From GCA-2687515 sp002687515 (GTDB taxonomy: Bacteria > Pseudomonadota > Alphaproteobacteria > Rhodospirillales > UBA2165), in NCBI GenBank assembly GCA_030745835.1, contig JASLNU010000109.1, positions 6,238 to 70,237 on the forward strand: a DNA stretch of 64,000 nucleotides, read 5' to 3'. This document shows, in pieces, positions 34,016-42,924 of the stretch. The notes beneath the pieces were generated by a model, which was not told where the DNA came from, did not search any database, and saw nothing but the letters and a program-made list of their open reading frames with translations. Position 1 is the first letter of the stretch. Every line of letters begins with the position of its first letter. A program made the translations under genes and the position numbers.

Positions 34016-34744
34016 TCAGGCCGCGCCCCGTTGCGGCTGGTCCCGGAGCCCGGTCAGAATCTCGAGGGTGCGCGCCCAGGAGGTGTCATAAGATGGCTGG
34101 TCGTAGGCGGCGGCGCTGGACATCATGTAGCCATGCTTGACGCCGGGATAGATGATGACATCCAGGTTCGGCATCTTGGCGTCCAATTGGCGCGCCCCCT
34201 CCTGGCAGTGGGGCGGCGCGGCATGGTCGAGATCGCCCCAATGCAGGCTGACGATGGCGCCGCCGCTGTCCAGTTCGAGCTCGTCGAAATAGGTCTCGAC
34301 CTTGGTGCCGTGATAGGAAATGCCGGCATCGCAGCCGAGCCGCGTCGTCCCCAGGACCGCATAGGCGCCGCCGTAACAGAAACCGACAACCGCCGTGCGC
34401 CCGTTGCATTCGGGGCGCGATTTGAGATCGGCCAGCGCATCGGCGACATTGGCGACGCCCTGTTCGATCAGTTTGATGCGCGGCCTGGCGCGTTTGGCCG
34501 CCCGGTCGGGATCGGCATCGCCGGGACCGGCGGGGCCGGGATCGGTGCGCCAGAAGGGATCGATGGCGGCAACCAGGCAGCCGTTGGCCGCCAGATCGTC
34601 GGCGAATTTACGGATGCCTTCGTTGACCCCGAGCACCGCCGGCACGATCACCACGCCGGGCCCTCCGCCGGACGCCGGCGCCGCCAGATAGGCGTCGAAA
34701 TCACCGCCTTCTGAAGATGTGATCTTGATATCGCTACCCGCCAT
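34016..34744 (-). CDS. Dienelactone hydrolase family protein
   Basis: 242 residues of the DLH family, which opens the lactone ring of dienelactones in chlorocatechol and related routes. The Cys nucleophile is in VVGFCYGGAY (about 123), the acid probably Asp near 170 (LHWGDLDH), and the His in GVKHGYMM (about 204). VVIVPAVLGVNEGIRKFADDLAANG near 30-54 is typical. Last gene of a minus-strand unit with an LLM oxidoreductase, an alpha/beta hydrolase and a small peptide ORF, which suggests a hydroxylation-then-hydrolysis route. Confidence 0.87.
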   Translation of the reverse strand: MAGSDIKITSSEGGDFDAYLAAPASGGGPGVVIVPAVLGVNEGIRKFADDLAANGCLVAAIDPFWRTDPGPAGPGDADPDRAAKRARPRIKLIEQGVANVADALADLKSRPECNGRTAVVGFCYGGAYAVLGTTRLGCDAGISYHGTKVETYFDELELDSGGAIVSLHWGDLDHAAPPHCQEGARQLDAKMPNLDVIIYPGVKHGYMMSSAAAYDQPSYDTSWARTLEILTGLRDQPQRGAA

Positions 34745-34777
34745 ATTGCTACCTCCCCTATCGGTGCATCGATCAGT

Positions 34778-34855
34778 CTATTTGCCCTGCATCAGCGCCA
34801 CAAGCGCGGCGCCCGATGCCAGCGCCGCCTTTCTGGTCAACATGCCTTCTGCCAC
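34778..34855 (-). CDS. Possible 25-residue hydrophobic peptide
   Basis: GTG at 34855 follows AGGAGGGG (34861-34868) with ideal spacing, one of the best ribosome sites in the window; that site overlaps the stop of the preceding hydrolase gene. The frame encodes MAEGMLTRKAALASGAALVALMQGK and stops at TAG. A short basic start and an Ala/Leu-rich core suggest a small membrane peptide. It lies between two hydrolase genes of one operon. It is unrecognised and could be a translational relay. Confidence 0.4.
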   Translation of the reverse strand: MAEGMLTRKAALASGAALVALMQGK

Positions 34856-34866
34856 GGTGGCCCCTC

Positions 34867-35676
34867 CTATTCGGCGGCGGAATTCAAATCCTGGTTGACG
34901 ATAAAACCGACACCGCGGTCCAGGAAATCGGCAACCACGCTGGCAAACCGTTCGGGCTGGTCGGCGTAGAGCACATGCGCCGCATCATAGAGATACACCA
35001 GGTAATGGCGCGGAATAGCCTGGCTCAATATGCGGCAGGTCTCGATCGGGATGATCTTTTCCAGCGTGCCGTGCAGGATAAGCGTCAGCGCCTGGATTTC
35101 GCCCAAGCGGTCGACCAGCGGCTGATCCAGGGGTTCGCGCAGATCGTAGTGGAAAATGTTTTCCAGGTTGGCCTGCATCATTTCCGGGGTGCGTGTATTT
35201 TCAGGCAGTTTATCAGGGTAGGCGTACAACTGACGCAGCAATTCCCGCTGGCTGCCCGGCATGCCGCCCTTGCCGCCGGGCCGGAAACCGGCGCTTCCGG
35301 CGAGCACCAGAAGTTCGACAATTTCGGGATGATTGACCGCGACCCAGCATGCCTGCCAGCCGCCGAAGGAAAACCCGATCAGATCGCAGCGCCCGCCGAG
35401 CTCGGCGCCCGCGAACTCGGCGATCAAGGCGGCCAGCGTCTCCATGCTATCGATGCCGGGCAGGTGGGCGGTGCCGTCGTGGCCCGGAGTGATCGGCATA
35501 TAAAGGCGCCGGCCCGCGGCCAAAAGGCGGTGCGCCTCGGTCTCCAGGTGCCCGATCGCGCCGTGCAGCATGACCACCGGCAGGTGAGGCGAGCCTTCGC
35601 TGTCCGATTTCGCCTTGCCGCCGACATAATAGTCGAGCCTACCGGCGCCAAGCTCGGCTGTTTTCCTCTCGAACAT
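34867..35676 (-). CDS. Alpha/beta hydrolase
   Basis: 269 residues with a classical alpha/beta hydrolase core. LHGAIGHLETEAHRL (about 37-51) forms the oxyanion region, LIGFSFGGWQA (about 99-109) carries the Ser nucleophile, and His is in YDAAHVLYADQPERFA (about 238). Like esterases and C-C hydrolases of meta-cleavage routes. GTG at 35679 and ATG at 35676 are adjacent; the ATG is used, with GGGAGG ten bases upstream. It follows the LLM oxidoreductase gene and is likely co-transcribed. Confidence 0.85.
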   Translation of the reverse strand: MFERKTAELGAGRLDYYVGGKAKSDSEGSPHLPVVMLHGAIGHLETEAHRLLAAGRRLYMPITPGHDGTAHLPGIDSMETLAALIAEFAGAELGGRCDLIGFSFGGWQACWVAVNHPEIVELLVLAGSAGFRPGGKGGMPGSQRELLRQLYAYPDKLPENTRTPEMMQANLENIFHYDLREPLDQPLVDRLGEIQALTLILHGTLEKIIPIETCRILSQAIPRHYLVYLYDAAHVLYADQPERFASVVADFLDRGVGFIVNQDLNSAAE

Positions 35677-35697
35677 CACCTTGCTTCCTCCCTCATC

Positions 35698-36867
35698 TCA
35701 TTCGCCGACCATGGCCATCACCGGCATGGTGTCCGGGGTTTTGGCCAGGTCGCGCACCTCGGCATGGACGTGATCTCGGAACAATTCCATGCCGCGCCGC
35801 ACCACGTCGTTGGGAATATTGCCGATCTTCATGTTGGTGTTGATCCAGCCGCAGCCCAGCTCGGCATGGATGCGCTTGATCTGCTTGACCGCGGTTTCCG
35901 GCGTGCCGCAGATGACGGTGCCGTCCTCGATGGCGCCCTCGATGGTGCGCGTCCCGGCATGATTGAGGCGTTGCAGGAAATATTCGCCGCTGCCGTCGGT
36001 GCCGAAATAGCGCGATTTCTGCACCACGATCTGTTGCGCTTCGCGCTGCGGCGACATCAGGATCGACATGAAATATTTGACGCCGCGCGCCAGATTTTCG
36101 CGCGCCGCTTCGTCGCTTTCGGCGATGCAGGTATGAAAGCCGCAAAGGATATGTTCGGGACCCGGCTCCCAGCCGCATATCCTGGCTTCATCGATATAGG
36201 CGTCGATGACGCTGCGCCCGGCTTCCAGATTTGGAATAAAAACCATGCCCAGCATCATCCCGTTACGCGCCGCGACGCGCGCCGAATCGGGATTGCTGCC
36301 GGAATACATGATCGGCGGGTGCGGTTTCTGCATCGGTTTCGGCCACAAGGAGACGGCGCGGAATTTGTAATATTCGCCTTCCCAACCGAACGGCGCCGGT
36401 TCGGTCCAGGCCTTGCGGATCAACTGGGTGGCTTCGGCCAGGCGTGGGCGCGATTCATCGGGCGCGATGCCATAGGCGATATATTCGTGAGGGATGCCGC
36501 GCATGAAACCGGTCATCAGACGGCCGCCCGAGATGACATCGAGCATCGCATATTCCTCGGCCACCCGGATCGGATTCAGGAGCGGCACCAGATTGCCGAA
36601 CATGGCGATCTTGACCCGGCTGGTCCGCTGAATAAGGGCGGCGCCGATCAAATTGCAATTGGACATCAAGCCGTAGGGGCTGAAATGATGCTCGTTGCAG
36701 CCGATGGAATCCCAACCGCATTCCTCGGCATAGACCATGGTATCCATATATTCCTGATACAGCCGGCGCGCGATTTCGGCGTCAAACTCGCTGTTGTCGA
36801 CCGGCCATTGCTCGACCCTTTCGGGAAACACGTCATAGGGCATCAGATGAAAAAAGTTGAAGCGCAC
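35698..36867 (-). CDS. LLM-class flavin-dependent oxidoreductase
   Basis: 389 residues, bacterial luciferase-like TIM barrel using FMNH2 or F420. MRFNFFHLMPYDVFPERV starts the barrel. ECGWDSIGCNEHHFSPYGL (about 50-68) is the characteristic second-strand region with the EHHF motif. LVPLLNPIRVAEEYAMLDVISGGRL (about 97-121) is diagnostic of the alkanal-monooxygenase type. It probably hydroxylates or cleaves an organic substrate with O2 and depends on a separate flavin reductase, not seen nearby. First gene of the unit ending with the dienelactone hydrolase. Confidence 0.9.
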   Translation of the reverse strand: MRFNFFHLMPYDVFPERVEQWPVDNSEFDAEIARRLYQEYMDTMVYAEECGWDSIGCNEHHFSPYGLMSNCNLIGAALIQRTSRVKIAMFGNLVPLLNPIRVAEEYAMLDVISGGRLMTGFMRGIPHEYIAYGIAPDESRPRLAEATQLIRKAWTEPAPFGWEGEYYKFRAVSLWPKPMQKPHPPIMYSGSNPDSARVAARNGMMLGMVFIPNLEAGRSVIDAYIDEARICGWEPGPEHILCGFHTCIAESDEAARENLARGVKYFMSILMSPQREAQQIVVQKSRYFGTDGSGEYFLQRLNHAGTRTIEGAIEDGTVICGTPETAVKQIKRIHAELGCGWINTNMKIGNIPNDVVRRGMELFRDHVHAEVRDLAKTPDTMPVMAMVGE

Positions 36868-37157
36868 GCCAGCCTCCCTGATTATAAGTTTACCCCTTTA
36901 GGTTAAGATTATGGATATGGTTGGAGGTCTGTCAATTTGCCTGGCGGCGGCGGAAGAATCGCCGGCCGAATAGATTTCTCGGGAAAACTGCAATCTTGAG
37001 CTGACGCCGAAGCGGCCACCGGCAATCAAGACGTGTGATGGGCATCACTGTGCGATTTCCGGCAATCGCGTATATTTGCATCATAAGCGGTTAAAAAAGC
37101 ACCGGAACTCGGGGATACAATCAGGCTTAACGACTAAGACAAATCCGAGGTGACGTT

Positions 37158-37457
37158 ATGAACAGTCTATCGCCCCATGCCCCCATAGCAGACACATATA
37201 TATCAAGAATAAACGAAGAAAAGCTCATCGAGGGGCGACGGCAACTGGAAGACGAAGCGGAATCCCGTGGCCGGCGTATCCGGATGCGCCGGCAGCGCCA
37301 AATGAAATTGGCGGCGGTGCGGCGAATTCAGCGGCGTAAACGGGCCGTGAAACTCGCCATGTTCTGGGCAAGCGCGGTGGCAGTCGGTGCTTTTGCGGCC
37401 GTCTGGAACTCGAACGAAATCGTTCAATTTATGACCCGTGTAATGGGCGCGGTTTGA
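37158..37457 (+). CDS. Small basic protein with one membrane segment, unknown
   Basis: 99 residues. The first 65 are highly charged with an Arg/Lys-rich helix (about 35-63), followed by one membrane segment (about 65-85, LAMFWASAVAVGAFAAVW) and a short tail. I do not recognise a family. The start has GAGGTG before ATG. The 290 bases upstream include the inverted repeat GTGATG-GG-CATCAC at about 37036, a possible regulatory site. It is convergent with the oxoacid dehydrogenase operon. Confidence 0.6.
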   Translation: MNSLSPHAPIADTYISRINEEKLIEGRRQLEDEAESRGRRIRMRRQRQMKLAAVRRIQRRKRAVKLAMFWASAVAVGAFAAVWNSNEIVQFMTRVMGAV

Positions 37458-37470
37458 TACAAGCTTCCGC

Positions 37471-38577
37471 CTATTCCGGCTTCTGCAAATCCTCGATCAC
37501 CCCGGCCAGGAAACCCGAGGCCTCGGCGCCGGAGACGGCGCGGTGATCGAAGGTCAAGGACAAAGGCATGATCCGGCGCACCGCCACTTCGCCATTGTGG
37601 GCGACCGCTTCGGGGCGCGCCCGGCAGACGCCGAGGATGGCCACCTGCGGCGGCGTCACCATCGGCGTCGTATAGCGGCCCAATAGGGGACCGGCATTGG
37701 TCAGGGTGATGGTGGCACCGCGCAATTCCTCGGCGGGGACGGTGCGCGCCTCGACATCGGCGCGCAGCCGGTCGAGACCTTGGCGCAGATCTTCCGGGCT
37801 CCTCGCCGCCACATCGCGCAGCACCGGAACGAACAGCCCGGCATCGGTGTTGACGGCGAAACCGAGGTCGACCTTGCGGTGGATGCGGATGCCGTTTTCG
37901 TTGCTGTCGAACCAGGCATTCAGGGTCGGCGCGTCTTCACAACCGGCGACCATGGCGCGGATCAGGCGCAGGGAAAAATCCTGCCCTTCGCCCCAATCCT
38001 CGACATCGGCGTCTTCCATGATGGTGGTCGCCGCCACCTCGGCGTTGGATTGGGCCATGCGCCGCGCCATCGCCCGGCGCACACCGCGGAGCGGCTCCAG
38101 CGGCTCGGCATCGGCGATATCGGCGGCGGCGCGCTCGACATCGGCCTTGGTCACCACGTTGCCGCGCCCGGTGGCCGTAACCATGGCCAGATCGACACCC
38201 AGATTGCGGGCCAGGGCGCGCACCGCGGGCGGCGCCTTGAGACCGGCGCCGGCGCGCTCCACCTCGACCGCCGTTGCCTCGACCACCGGCCCTGATTTCG
38301 GCCGGATCTCACCGACCACCGCGCCGGCATCGATTTTTTCGCCTTCGTCATATTCCACCAATCCGGCGCCGACGGCGACGATTTCGCCGGCGCTTGCCAT
38401 CAATTTGGCGATGCGGCCCGGCCAGGGCGCCGGCACCTCGACCACCGCCTTGTCGGTTTCCACCGAAACCAGGGGCTGGTCGGCGACCACATTGTCACCC
38501 TCGCCGACATGCCAGGCGATCACCTCGGCTTCCTGCAATCCTTCGCCCAGATCGGGCAGTTCGAACACTTTCATCAT
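37471..38577 (-). CDS. 2-oxoacid dehydrogenase E2 (lipoamide acyltransferase)
   Basis: 368 residues. A lipoyl domain at about 1-78 carries the lipoylation Lys in VETDKAVVEV. A peripheral subunit-binding domain is at about 118-152 (VRALARNLGVDLAMVTATGRGN), and the acyltransferase domain runs from about 165. The catalytic end motif reads FDHRAVSGAEAS where family members have HRxxDG, so the catalytic Asp is Ser here. The C-domain is also short. It transfers acyl groups to CoA in the branched-chain complex made with the two upstream E1 genes; the ATG overlaps the E1b stop. No E3 gene is adjacent. Confidence 0.88.
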   Translation of the reverse strand: MMKVFELPDLGEGLQEAEVIAWHVGEGDNVVADQPLVSVETDKAVVEVPAPWPGRIAKLMASAGEIVAVGAGLVEYDEGEKIDAGAVVGEIRPKSGPVVEATAVEVERAGAGLKAPPAVRALARNLGVDLAMVTATGRGNVVTKADVERAAADIADAEPLEPLRGVRRAMARRMAQSNAEVAATTIMEDADVEDWGEGQDFSLRLIRAMVAGCEDAPTLNAWFDSNENGIRIHRKVDLGFAVNTDAGLFVPVLRDVAARSPEDLRQGLDRLRADVEARTVPAEELRGATITLTNAGPLLGRYTTPMVTPPQVAILGVCRARPEAVAHNGEVAVRRIMPLSLTFDHRAVSGAEASGFLAGVIEDLQKPE

Positions 38578-39608
38578 GCGGCTCCCCGCTCATTATCACC
38601 TGTATCGAATTGTTCCTCGGCCGGCTCGTCGGGGAATGCCACCGCCCGGCGCGCGGCTTCGATGATGCGCCGCTCCGATATCAGGTATCGGTGTTCGGTG
38701 CGCGCCGCCGGTATGACGGTATCGTAGCCGGTGACCCGGACCACCGGTGCCATCAGGCTCATCAGGGATTTTTCGGCGATGCGGGCGGCGATTTCGGCGC
38801 CGAACCCGCCGGTATAGGCGGCTTCGTGGATAATCACGCAGCGGCCCGTCTTTTCCACCGAGGCGAGGATTGTGGCCTCATCCAACGGCGTCAAGGTGGC
38901 GACATCGATGACCTCGGCCTCGATGCCGGCGGCCGCCAGGGCATTGGCGGCGGCCATGGTTTCGGTGACCATCGCCCCCCAGGTAATGAGGGTGATGTCG
39001 CTGCCTTCGCGAAGGGTGAATGCCATATCCAGCGGCAGCGCCTGGCCATCGTCGGGCACGTCTTGCTTGACCGTCCGGTAGATGCGCTTGGGCTCGAGGA
39101 ACACCACCGGATCGGGATCGCGGATGGCGGCCAGCAACAGCCCATAGGCGCGCACCGGCGAGGATGGAATGACCACGCGGAGGCCCGGAATATGCGCCAA
39201 CATCGCTTCGGTGCTTTCCGAATGGTGCTCGGGCCCGTGGATGCCGCCGCCATAGGGGGCGCGGAACACCGCCGGGCAACTAAGCCGCCCGCGCGTCCGG
39301 TTGCGAAGCCGCGCCGCGTGGCTGATGATCTGATCCAGCCCGGCATAGAGGAAGCCCATGAATTGAAATTCCGCGATCGGGTGGAGACCGGCGCCGGCCA
39401 TGCCGATGGCGGTGCCGGCGATGCCGGCTTCGGCAAGCGGCGAATCGATAACCCGCTCCGCCCCGAAGCGGGCGAGCAAGCCGTCGGTGGCCCGGAAAAC
39501 GCCGCCGTTGACGCCCACATCCTCGCCCAGGATAACCGCCAAATCGTCTTCTTCCATGGCCCGGCCCAAGGCCTGGGTGACGGCGCCGACCAGTGTGACT
39601 TCAGCCAT
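38574..39608 (-). CDS. 2-oxoacid dehydrogenase E1 beta subunit
   Basis: 344 residues, the transketolase pyrimidine-binding subunit of a branched-chain or acetoin-type dehydrogenase. GEDVGVNGGVFRATDGL (about 28-44), PLAEAGIAGTAIGMAGAGL (about 57-75) and the HGPEHHSES region (about 124) are conserved. IHEAAYTGGFGAEIAARIAE near 267 lies in the C-terminal domain. ATG at 39608 has GGAGGAGG before it and overlaps the E1a stop by eight bases. It works with E1a and E2 in the same operon. Confidence 0.92.
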   Translation of the reverse strand: MAEVTLVGAVTQALGRAMEEDDLAVILGEDVGVNGGVFRATDGLLARFGAERVIDSPLAEAGIAGTAIGMAGAGLHPIAEFQFMGFLYAGLDQIISHAARLRNRTRGRLSCPAVFRAPYGGGIHGPEHHSESTEAMLAHIPGLRVVIPSSPVRAYGLLLAAIRDPDPVVFLEPKRIYRTVKQDVPDDGQALPLDMAFTLREGSDITLITWGAMVTETMAAANALAAAGIEAEVIDVATLTPLDEATILASVEKTGRCVIIHEAAYTGGFGAEIAARIAEKSLMSLMAPVVRVTGYDTVIPAARTEHRYLISERRIIEAARRAVAFPDEPAEEQFDTGDNERGAA

Positions 39609-40680
39609 GATGCGCCTCCTCCTTGGCCAGACTTTCGAGGGCCTCGGCCCTTTGCCGCGCCAGGTCGTCCGGCAGTTCGGCAAACATGTAATCGAACATG
39701 GCTTCCGGCGGCTGCGGCTGGCCGGCTTCGAATACCGCCACGGCGGCATCGATTTCGGCGTCGATCTCGACCAGCAGCGACTCCTCGTCCTCTTTGGACC
39801 AGGCATCCAAACCGGTGAGATAGGCGCGCATGCGGAGCAGCGGCTCTTCCTTCCATTGCGCACTGACCAATTCCGGATCGCGGTAGCGGCTGGCGTCATC
39901 GGCGGTGGAATGGTCGGTCAGGCGGTGGGTCAGCGCCTCGATCAGCGCCGGCCCGCCGCCGCCGCGCGCCGTCTCCAAGGCGTCCGATACCGCGGTGTAG
40001 ACGGCGATAACGTCGTTGCCGTCGACCTGGCGACCCGGAACCCCGGCGGCGACGCCCTTGTCCGACAGGCGTTCGGCGGCGCTTTGCTTCTCGCGCGGCA
40101 GCGATATGGCCCAGCCATTGTTGATGATCACGAACACCACCGGCGCATGCCAGACGCCGGCAAAATTCAGGGCTTCGTAAAAATCGCCCCTGGAGGTGCC
40201 GCCGTCGCCGATGGTGGCGAGGGCGGCGCGCTTCTCATCCCTCAGCTTGAAGGCATAGGCGGCGCCGACGGCGTGCGTGGTCTGGGTGGAGATCGGCGTC
40301 GCCGGCGGGAAATCGTGGCTCGGCCCGGAATAAACATTGCCGCGTTCGTCGCCGCCCATGACCAGGATAACCTCGTCCAAAGTGACGCCGCGCACCAATT
40401 GGGCGGGGGCTTCGCGGTAGGTCGGGAACATCATATCCTCGGGCGCCATGGCCGCCGCCAGGCCGACATGGGTCGCTTCCTGGCCGAGGGTCGGCGGATA
40501 GGCGGGAATGCGCCCGGTGCGCTGCAGGGCGATCATCTTGGTATCGAAGCGGCGCGCCCGGACCATATGGCGGTAAAGCCCGATCACTTGATCGGAATCT
40601 CGCGCGAATTCCGGCAGGTCGGCGGCCACCCCTCCGTCCTGGTCAATGTATTGAAGCGGCGGCGTAAGTTTTGCGGTCAT
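39601..40680 (-). CDS. 2-oxoacid dehydrogenase E1 alpha subunit
   Basis: 359 residues, the thiamine-diphosphate subunit that decarboxylates the 2-oxoacid. The cofactor motif GDGGTSRGDFYEALNFAG ends in IINNGWAIS (about 167-198). RTGRIPAYPPTLGQEA (about 50) and DGNDVIAVY (about 218) match the branched-chain alpha-ketoacid type. ATG 40680 is chosen; upstream codons to 40803 are in the AT-rich promoter. First gene of the E1a-E1b-E2 operon, divergent from an Lrp-type regulator across 140 bases. Confidence 0.92.
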   Translation of the reverse strand: MTAKLTPPLQYIDQDGGVAADLPEFARDSDQVIGLYRHMVRARRFDTKMIALQRTGRIPAYPPTLGQEATHVGLAAAMAPEDMMFPTYREAPAQLVRGVTLDEVILVMGGDERGNVYSGPSHDFPPATPISTQTTHAVGAAYAFKLRDEKRAALATIGDGGTSRGDFYEALNFAGVWHAPVVFVIINNGWAISLPREKQSAAERLSDKGVAAGVPGRQVDGNDVIAVYTAVSDALETARGGGGPALIEALTHRLTDHSTADDASRYRDPELVSAQWKEEPLLRMRAYLTGLDAWSKEDEESLLVEIDAEIDAAVAVFEAGQPQPPEAMFDYMFAELPDDLARQRAEALESLAKEEAHHG

Positions 40681-40752
40681 TGCTTGCGGTCTCCTGGCCG
40701 AAGGGGAAGCGGAAATGATTGAAGGCAAGGATACAGCTTCCGGCGGGAAATT

Positions 40753-40800
40753 ATTTTGCAAATATCCTGAAATATGGCAACATCTTACAATAATTTTGCA
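40753..40800. promoter_or_regulatory. Direct repeats in the oxoacid dehydrogenase/Lrp divergent promoter
   Basis: ATTTTGCA occurs at 40753-40760 and again at 40793-40800, 40 bases (about four helical turns) apart, in an AT-rich stretch between the divergent genes. This fits the phased binding of Lrp-type octamers and control of the operon by the neighbouring regulator. Inferred from arrangement. Confidence 0.35.
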
Positions 40801-40820
40801 CATAAATGGGGAATTAATCG

Positions 40821-41309
40821 ATGATTTCGCACCAATTATCGCTTGATGCGGCTGATATCCGCATCGCCAGCCATCTGCAGACCAACGCCCGCGCCTCCAA
40901 CGCCGAGCTGGCCGAAACTGTGCACCTGTCGCCGTCCCAATGCCATCGCCGGGTCAAGCGGCTGGAAGAGCTTGGCGTCATCGCCGGCTACCGCGCCGAA
41001 CTCGACCGGCACGCGCTGGGTCTCGGTATCTTCGCCTTCGTCCAGGTCTCGCTCGCCACCCACGCCAAGAACCCGACCAAGGCGTTCGAGGACGCGATCG
41101 CCGATTTCCCGCAAATCCTGGAATGCTACTCGCTGACCGGCGACACCGATTATCTAATGCGCGTCGCGTTTCCCGATCTCGATGCCTTTTCCGAGTTTCT
41201 CATGGAGCGCATTATTACCCTGCCGATGGTGGGCAGCGTCAAATCGTCGATCGTGCTGGACGAGGTGCGGCGCGGAAGCGGACTGCCGCTTCACCACCTG
41301 ACGCCATAA
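40821..41309 (+). CDS. Lrp/AsnC-family regulator (BkdR-like by context)
   Basis: 162 residues: an N-terminal helix-turn-helix (about 10-60, ADIRIASHLQTNARASNAELAE and LSPSQCHRRVKRLEELGVI) and a C-terminal RAM ligand domain (LECYSLTGDTDYLMRVAFPDL near 100). Such regulators sense amino acids, and many that flank branched-chain dehydrogenase operons activate them. It is divergent from the E1a gene, with the repeats at 40753 and 40793 in the shared promoter. Confidence 0.88.
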   Translation: MISHQLSLDAADIRIASHLQTNARASNAELAETVHLSPSQCHRRVKRLEELGVIAGYRAELDRHALGLGIFAFVQVSLATHAKNPTKAFEDAIADFPQILECYSLTGDTDYLMRVAFPDLDAFSEFLMERIITLPMVGSVKSSIVLDEVRRGSGLPLHHLTP

Positions 41310-41319
41310 TCGGTATAAA

Positions 41320-42858
41320 TCATATCTTACGCTCGGTTCCAGCCCAATAGTATTCGCGGATGACGTTCTTCTGAATTTTACCGACCGTGGTCTTCGGCAA
41401 TTCATCGACGATTTTGATCATCCGCGGCCGCTTGTAGCGGGCCAGGCTTTCCAGGCAGAAATCGATCAGCTCCTGCTCTTCTGCCTTTTGGCCGGCTTCC
41501 AGCACGACATGGGCGGCGGGCAGTTCGCCCCAGTAATCGTCGGGAATGCCGAACACCGCGCATTCGTTGACCGCCGGATGCTGGTAGAGGGCGTTTTCGA
41601 TCTCGCTGGGATAGATGTTCTCGCCGCCCGATATGATCATGTCCTTGGAGCGGTCGACCAGGAACAGGAAACCATCATCGTCGATATAGCCAACGTCGCC
41701 GGTCCTGATCCAGCCGTCCCTGGTGATCACCTCCGCGGTCTGCTCCGGGTTCTTGTAGTAGCCGGTCATCAGATGCACGCCGCGGGTGACCAGTTCGCCG
41801 ATCTCGCCAGCCGGCAACGGTTTGTCCTCGGCATCGAATATGGCCATTTCCAGATCCTTAAAGGCGCGCCCGGCGCTGGCTATCTTGGCGCGGCAGAACT
41901 CGGGCGGGCGCACGGTCAGGTTGCCCGATTCCGATTGCCCGTATTGTTCCACCCAAATCACATCGGGCAACACCTCCAACATCTTCTCCATCTGCGCCAC
42001 CGGGTTCGGGGCGCCGCCGAAATTACCGTAGCGCCAGCCCTTGAGCCTATCGGCCGAAAAATTGGGATGGCTGATGATGCCGTTGATCTGGGTCGGGATC
42101 AAAAATGACGCGGTCACGCCCTCTTCTTCGACCAGGCGCATGAACTCCTCGGCGTCCCAGGCGGGCATCAGGACAAGGGTGTTGCCCATGCGGATGCCGG
42201 TCTGGAACCAGACGAACAGGCCGGCGATGTGAAACAGCGGCGTCGAGCAGCAGAAAACGTCATCTTCGCGGATGCCGAATTCGCGCTCGGCGCGCAAGCA
42301 GCCGATGACCCGCGATTGATGGCCGGCGACGACCCCTTTCGGAAATCCGGTTGTGCCGCCGGTATAGGTGATGGCGAATGCGTCATCGTCGGTCAGCGCC
42401 ACGTCCGGCGCTTCGCCCGGCGCATCGCCGATGAAATCGGCAAGGCTTTCGGTGCCGGCGGGCGCATCGCCGCCGATGACAATGATCCGCTTCAAGCCGG
42501 GAAGGTCATCCCGGATGCCGAGCAAAGTATCGGCCAGCCCGGCGAAGACGAAGATCGCCTCGATATCGGTGCCGGCGATGACATGGCGCAATTCGTCCAC
42601 GGAAAAGCGCGCCGACATGTGGGCGAGCACCGCGCCCGACCGCGCCGCGCCGAAATAGATGGCGGGATAATCGGGCTGGTTGGGGGAATAGATGGCGATA
42701 TTACGGCCCTTGCCGTAACCTTCGCGGATCAGGGCCTGGGCAAAACGGTTGGCGGCTTGCTCCAGCTCCCCGTAGGTTTGTGAAAAGCCGCCGATTTTGA
42801 TGGCCGGCTTGTCCGGCACCCGCGCCGCCGTTTCCGATAAAATCTCGCCGATCAGCAT
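41320..42858 (-). CDS. AMP-dependent acyl-CoA synthetase
   Basis: 512 residues, ANL superfamily. YTGGTTGFPKGVVAGH (about 165-180), YGQSESGN (about 303), GDVGYIDDDGFLFLVDRSKDM with GGENIYPSEIE (about 393-423), and the catalytic Lys in TTVGKIQKNVI near the end are all present. Similar to medium-chain or aromatic acid-CoA ligases. It lies 66 bases after a beta-sandwich protein on the same strand. The substrate is unknown; a role next to the branched-chain dehydrogenase is only suggested by position. Confidence 0.88.
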   Translation of the reverse strand: MLIGEILSETAARVPDKPAIKIGGFSQTYGELEQAANRFAQALIREGYGKGRNIAIYSPNQPDYPAIYFGAARSGAVLAHMSARFSVDELRHVIAGTDIEAIFVFAGLADTLLGIRDDLPGLKRIIVIGGDAPAGTESLADFIGDAPGEAPDVALTDDDAFAITYTGGTTGFPKGVVAGHQSRVIGCLRAEREFGIREDDVFCCSTPLFHIAGLFVWFQTGIRMGNTLVLMPAWDAEEFMRLVEEEGVTASFLIPTQINGIISHPNFSADRLKGWRYGNFGGAPNPVAQMEKMLEVLPDVIWVEQYGQSESGNLTVRPPEFCRAKIASAGRAFKDLEMAIFDAEDKPLPAGEIGELVTRGVHLMTGYYKNPEQTAEVITRDGWIRTGDVGYIDDDGFLFLVDRSKDMIISGGENIYPSEIENALYQHPAVNECAVFGIPDDYWGELPAAHVVLEAGQKAEEQELIDFCLESLARYKRPRMIKIVDELPKTTVGKIQKNVIREYYWAGTERKI

Positions 42859-42924
42859 TTCCTATTCCCGTAATCTTTCCAGCCAGCCGGCTCCTACGCG
42901 GAGCAAATAAACAAACACGCGCCC

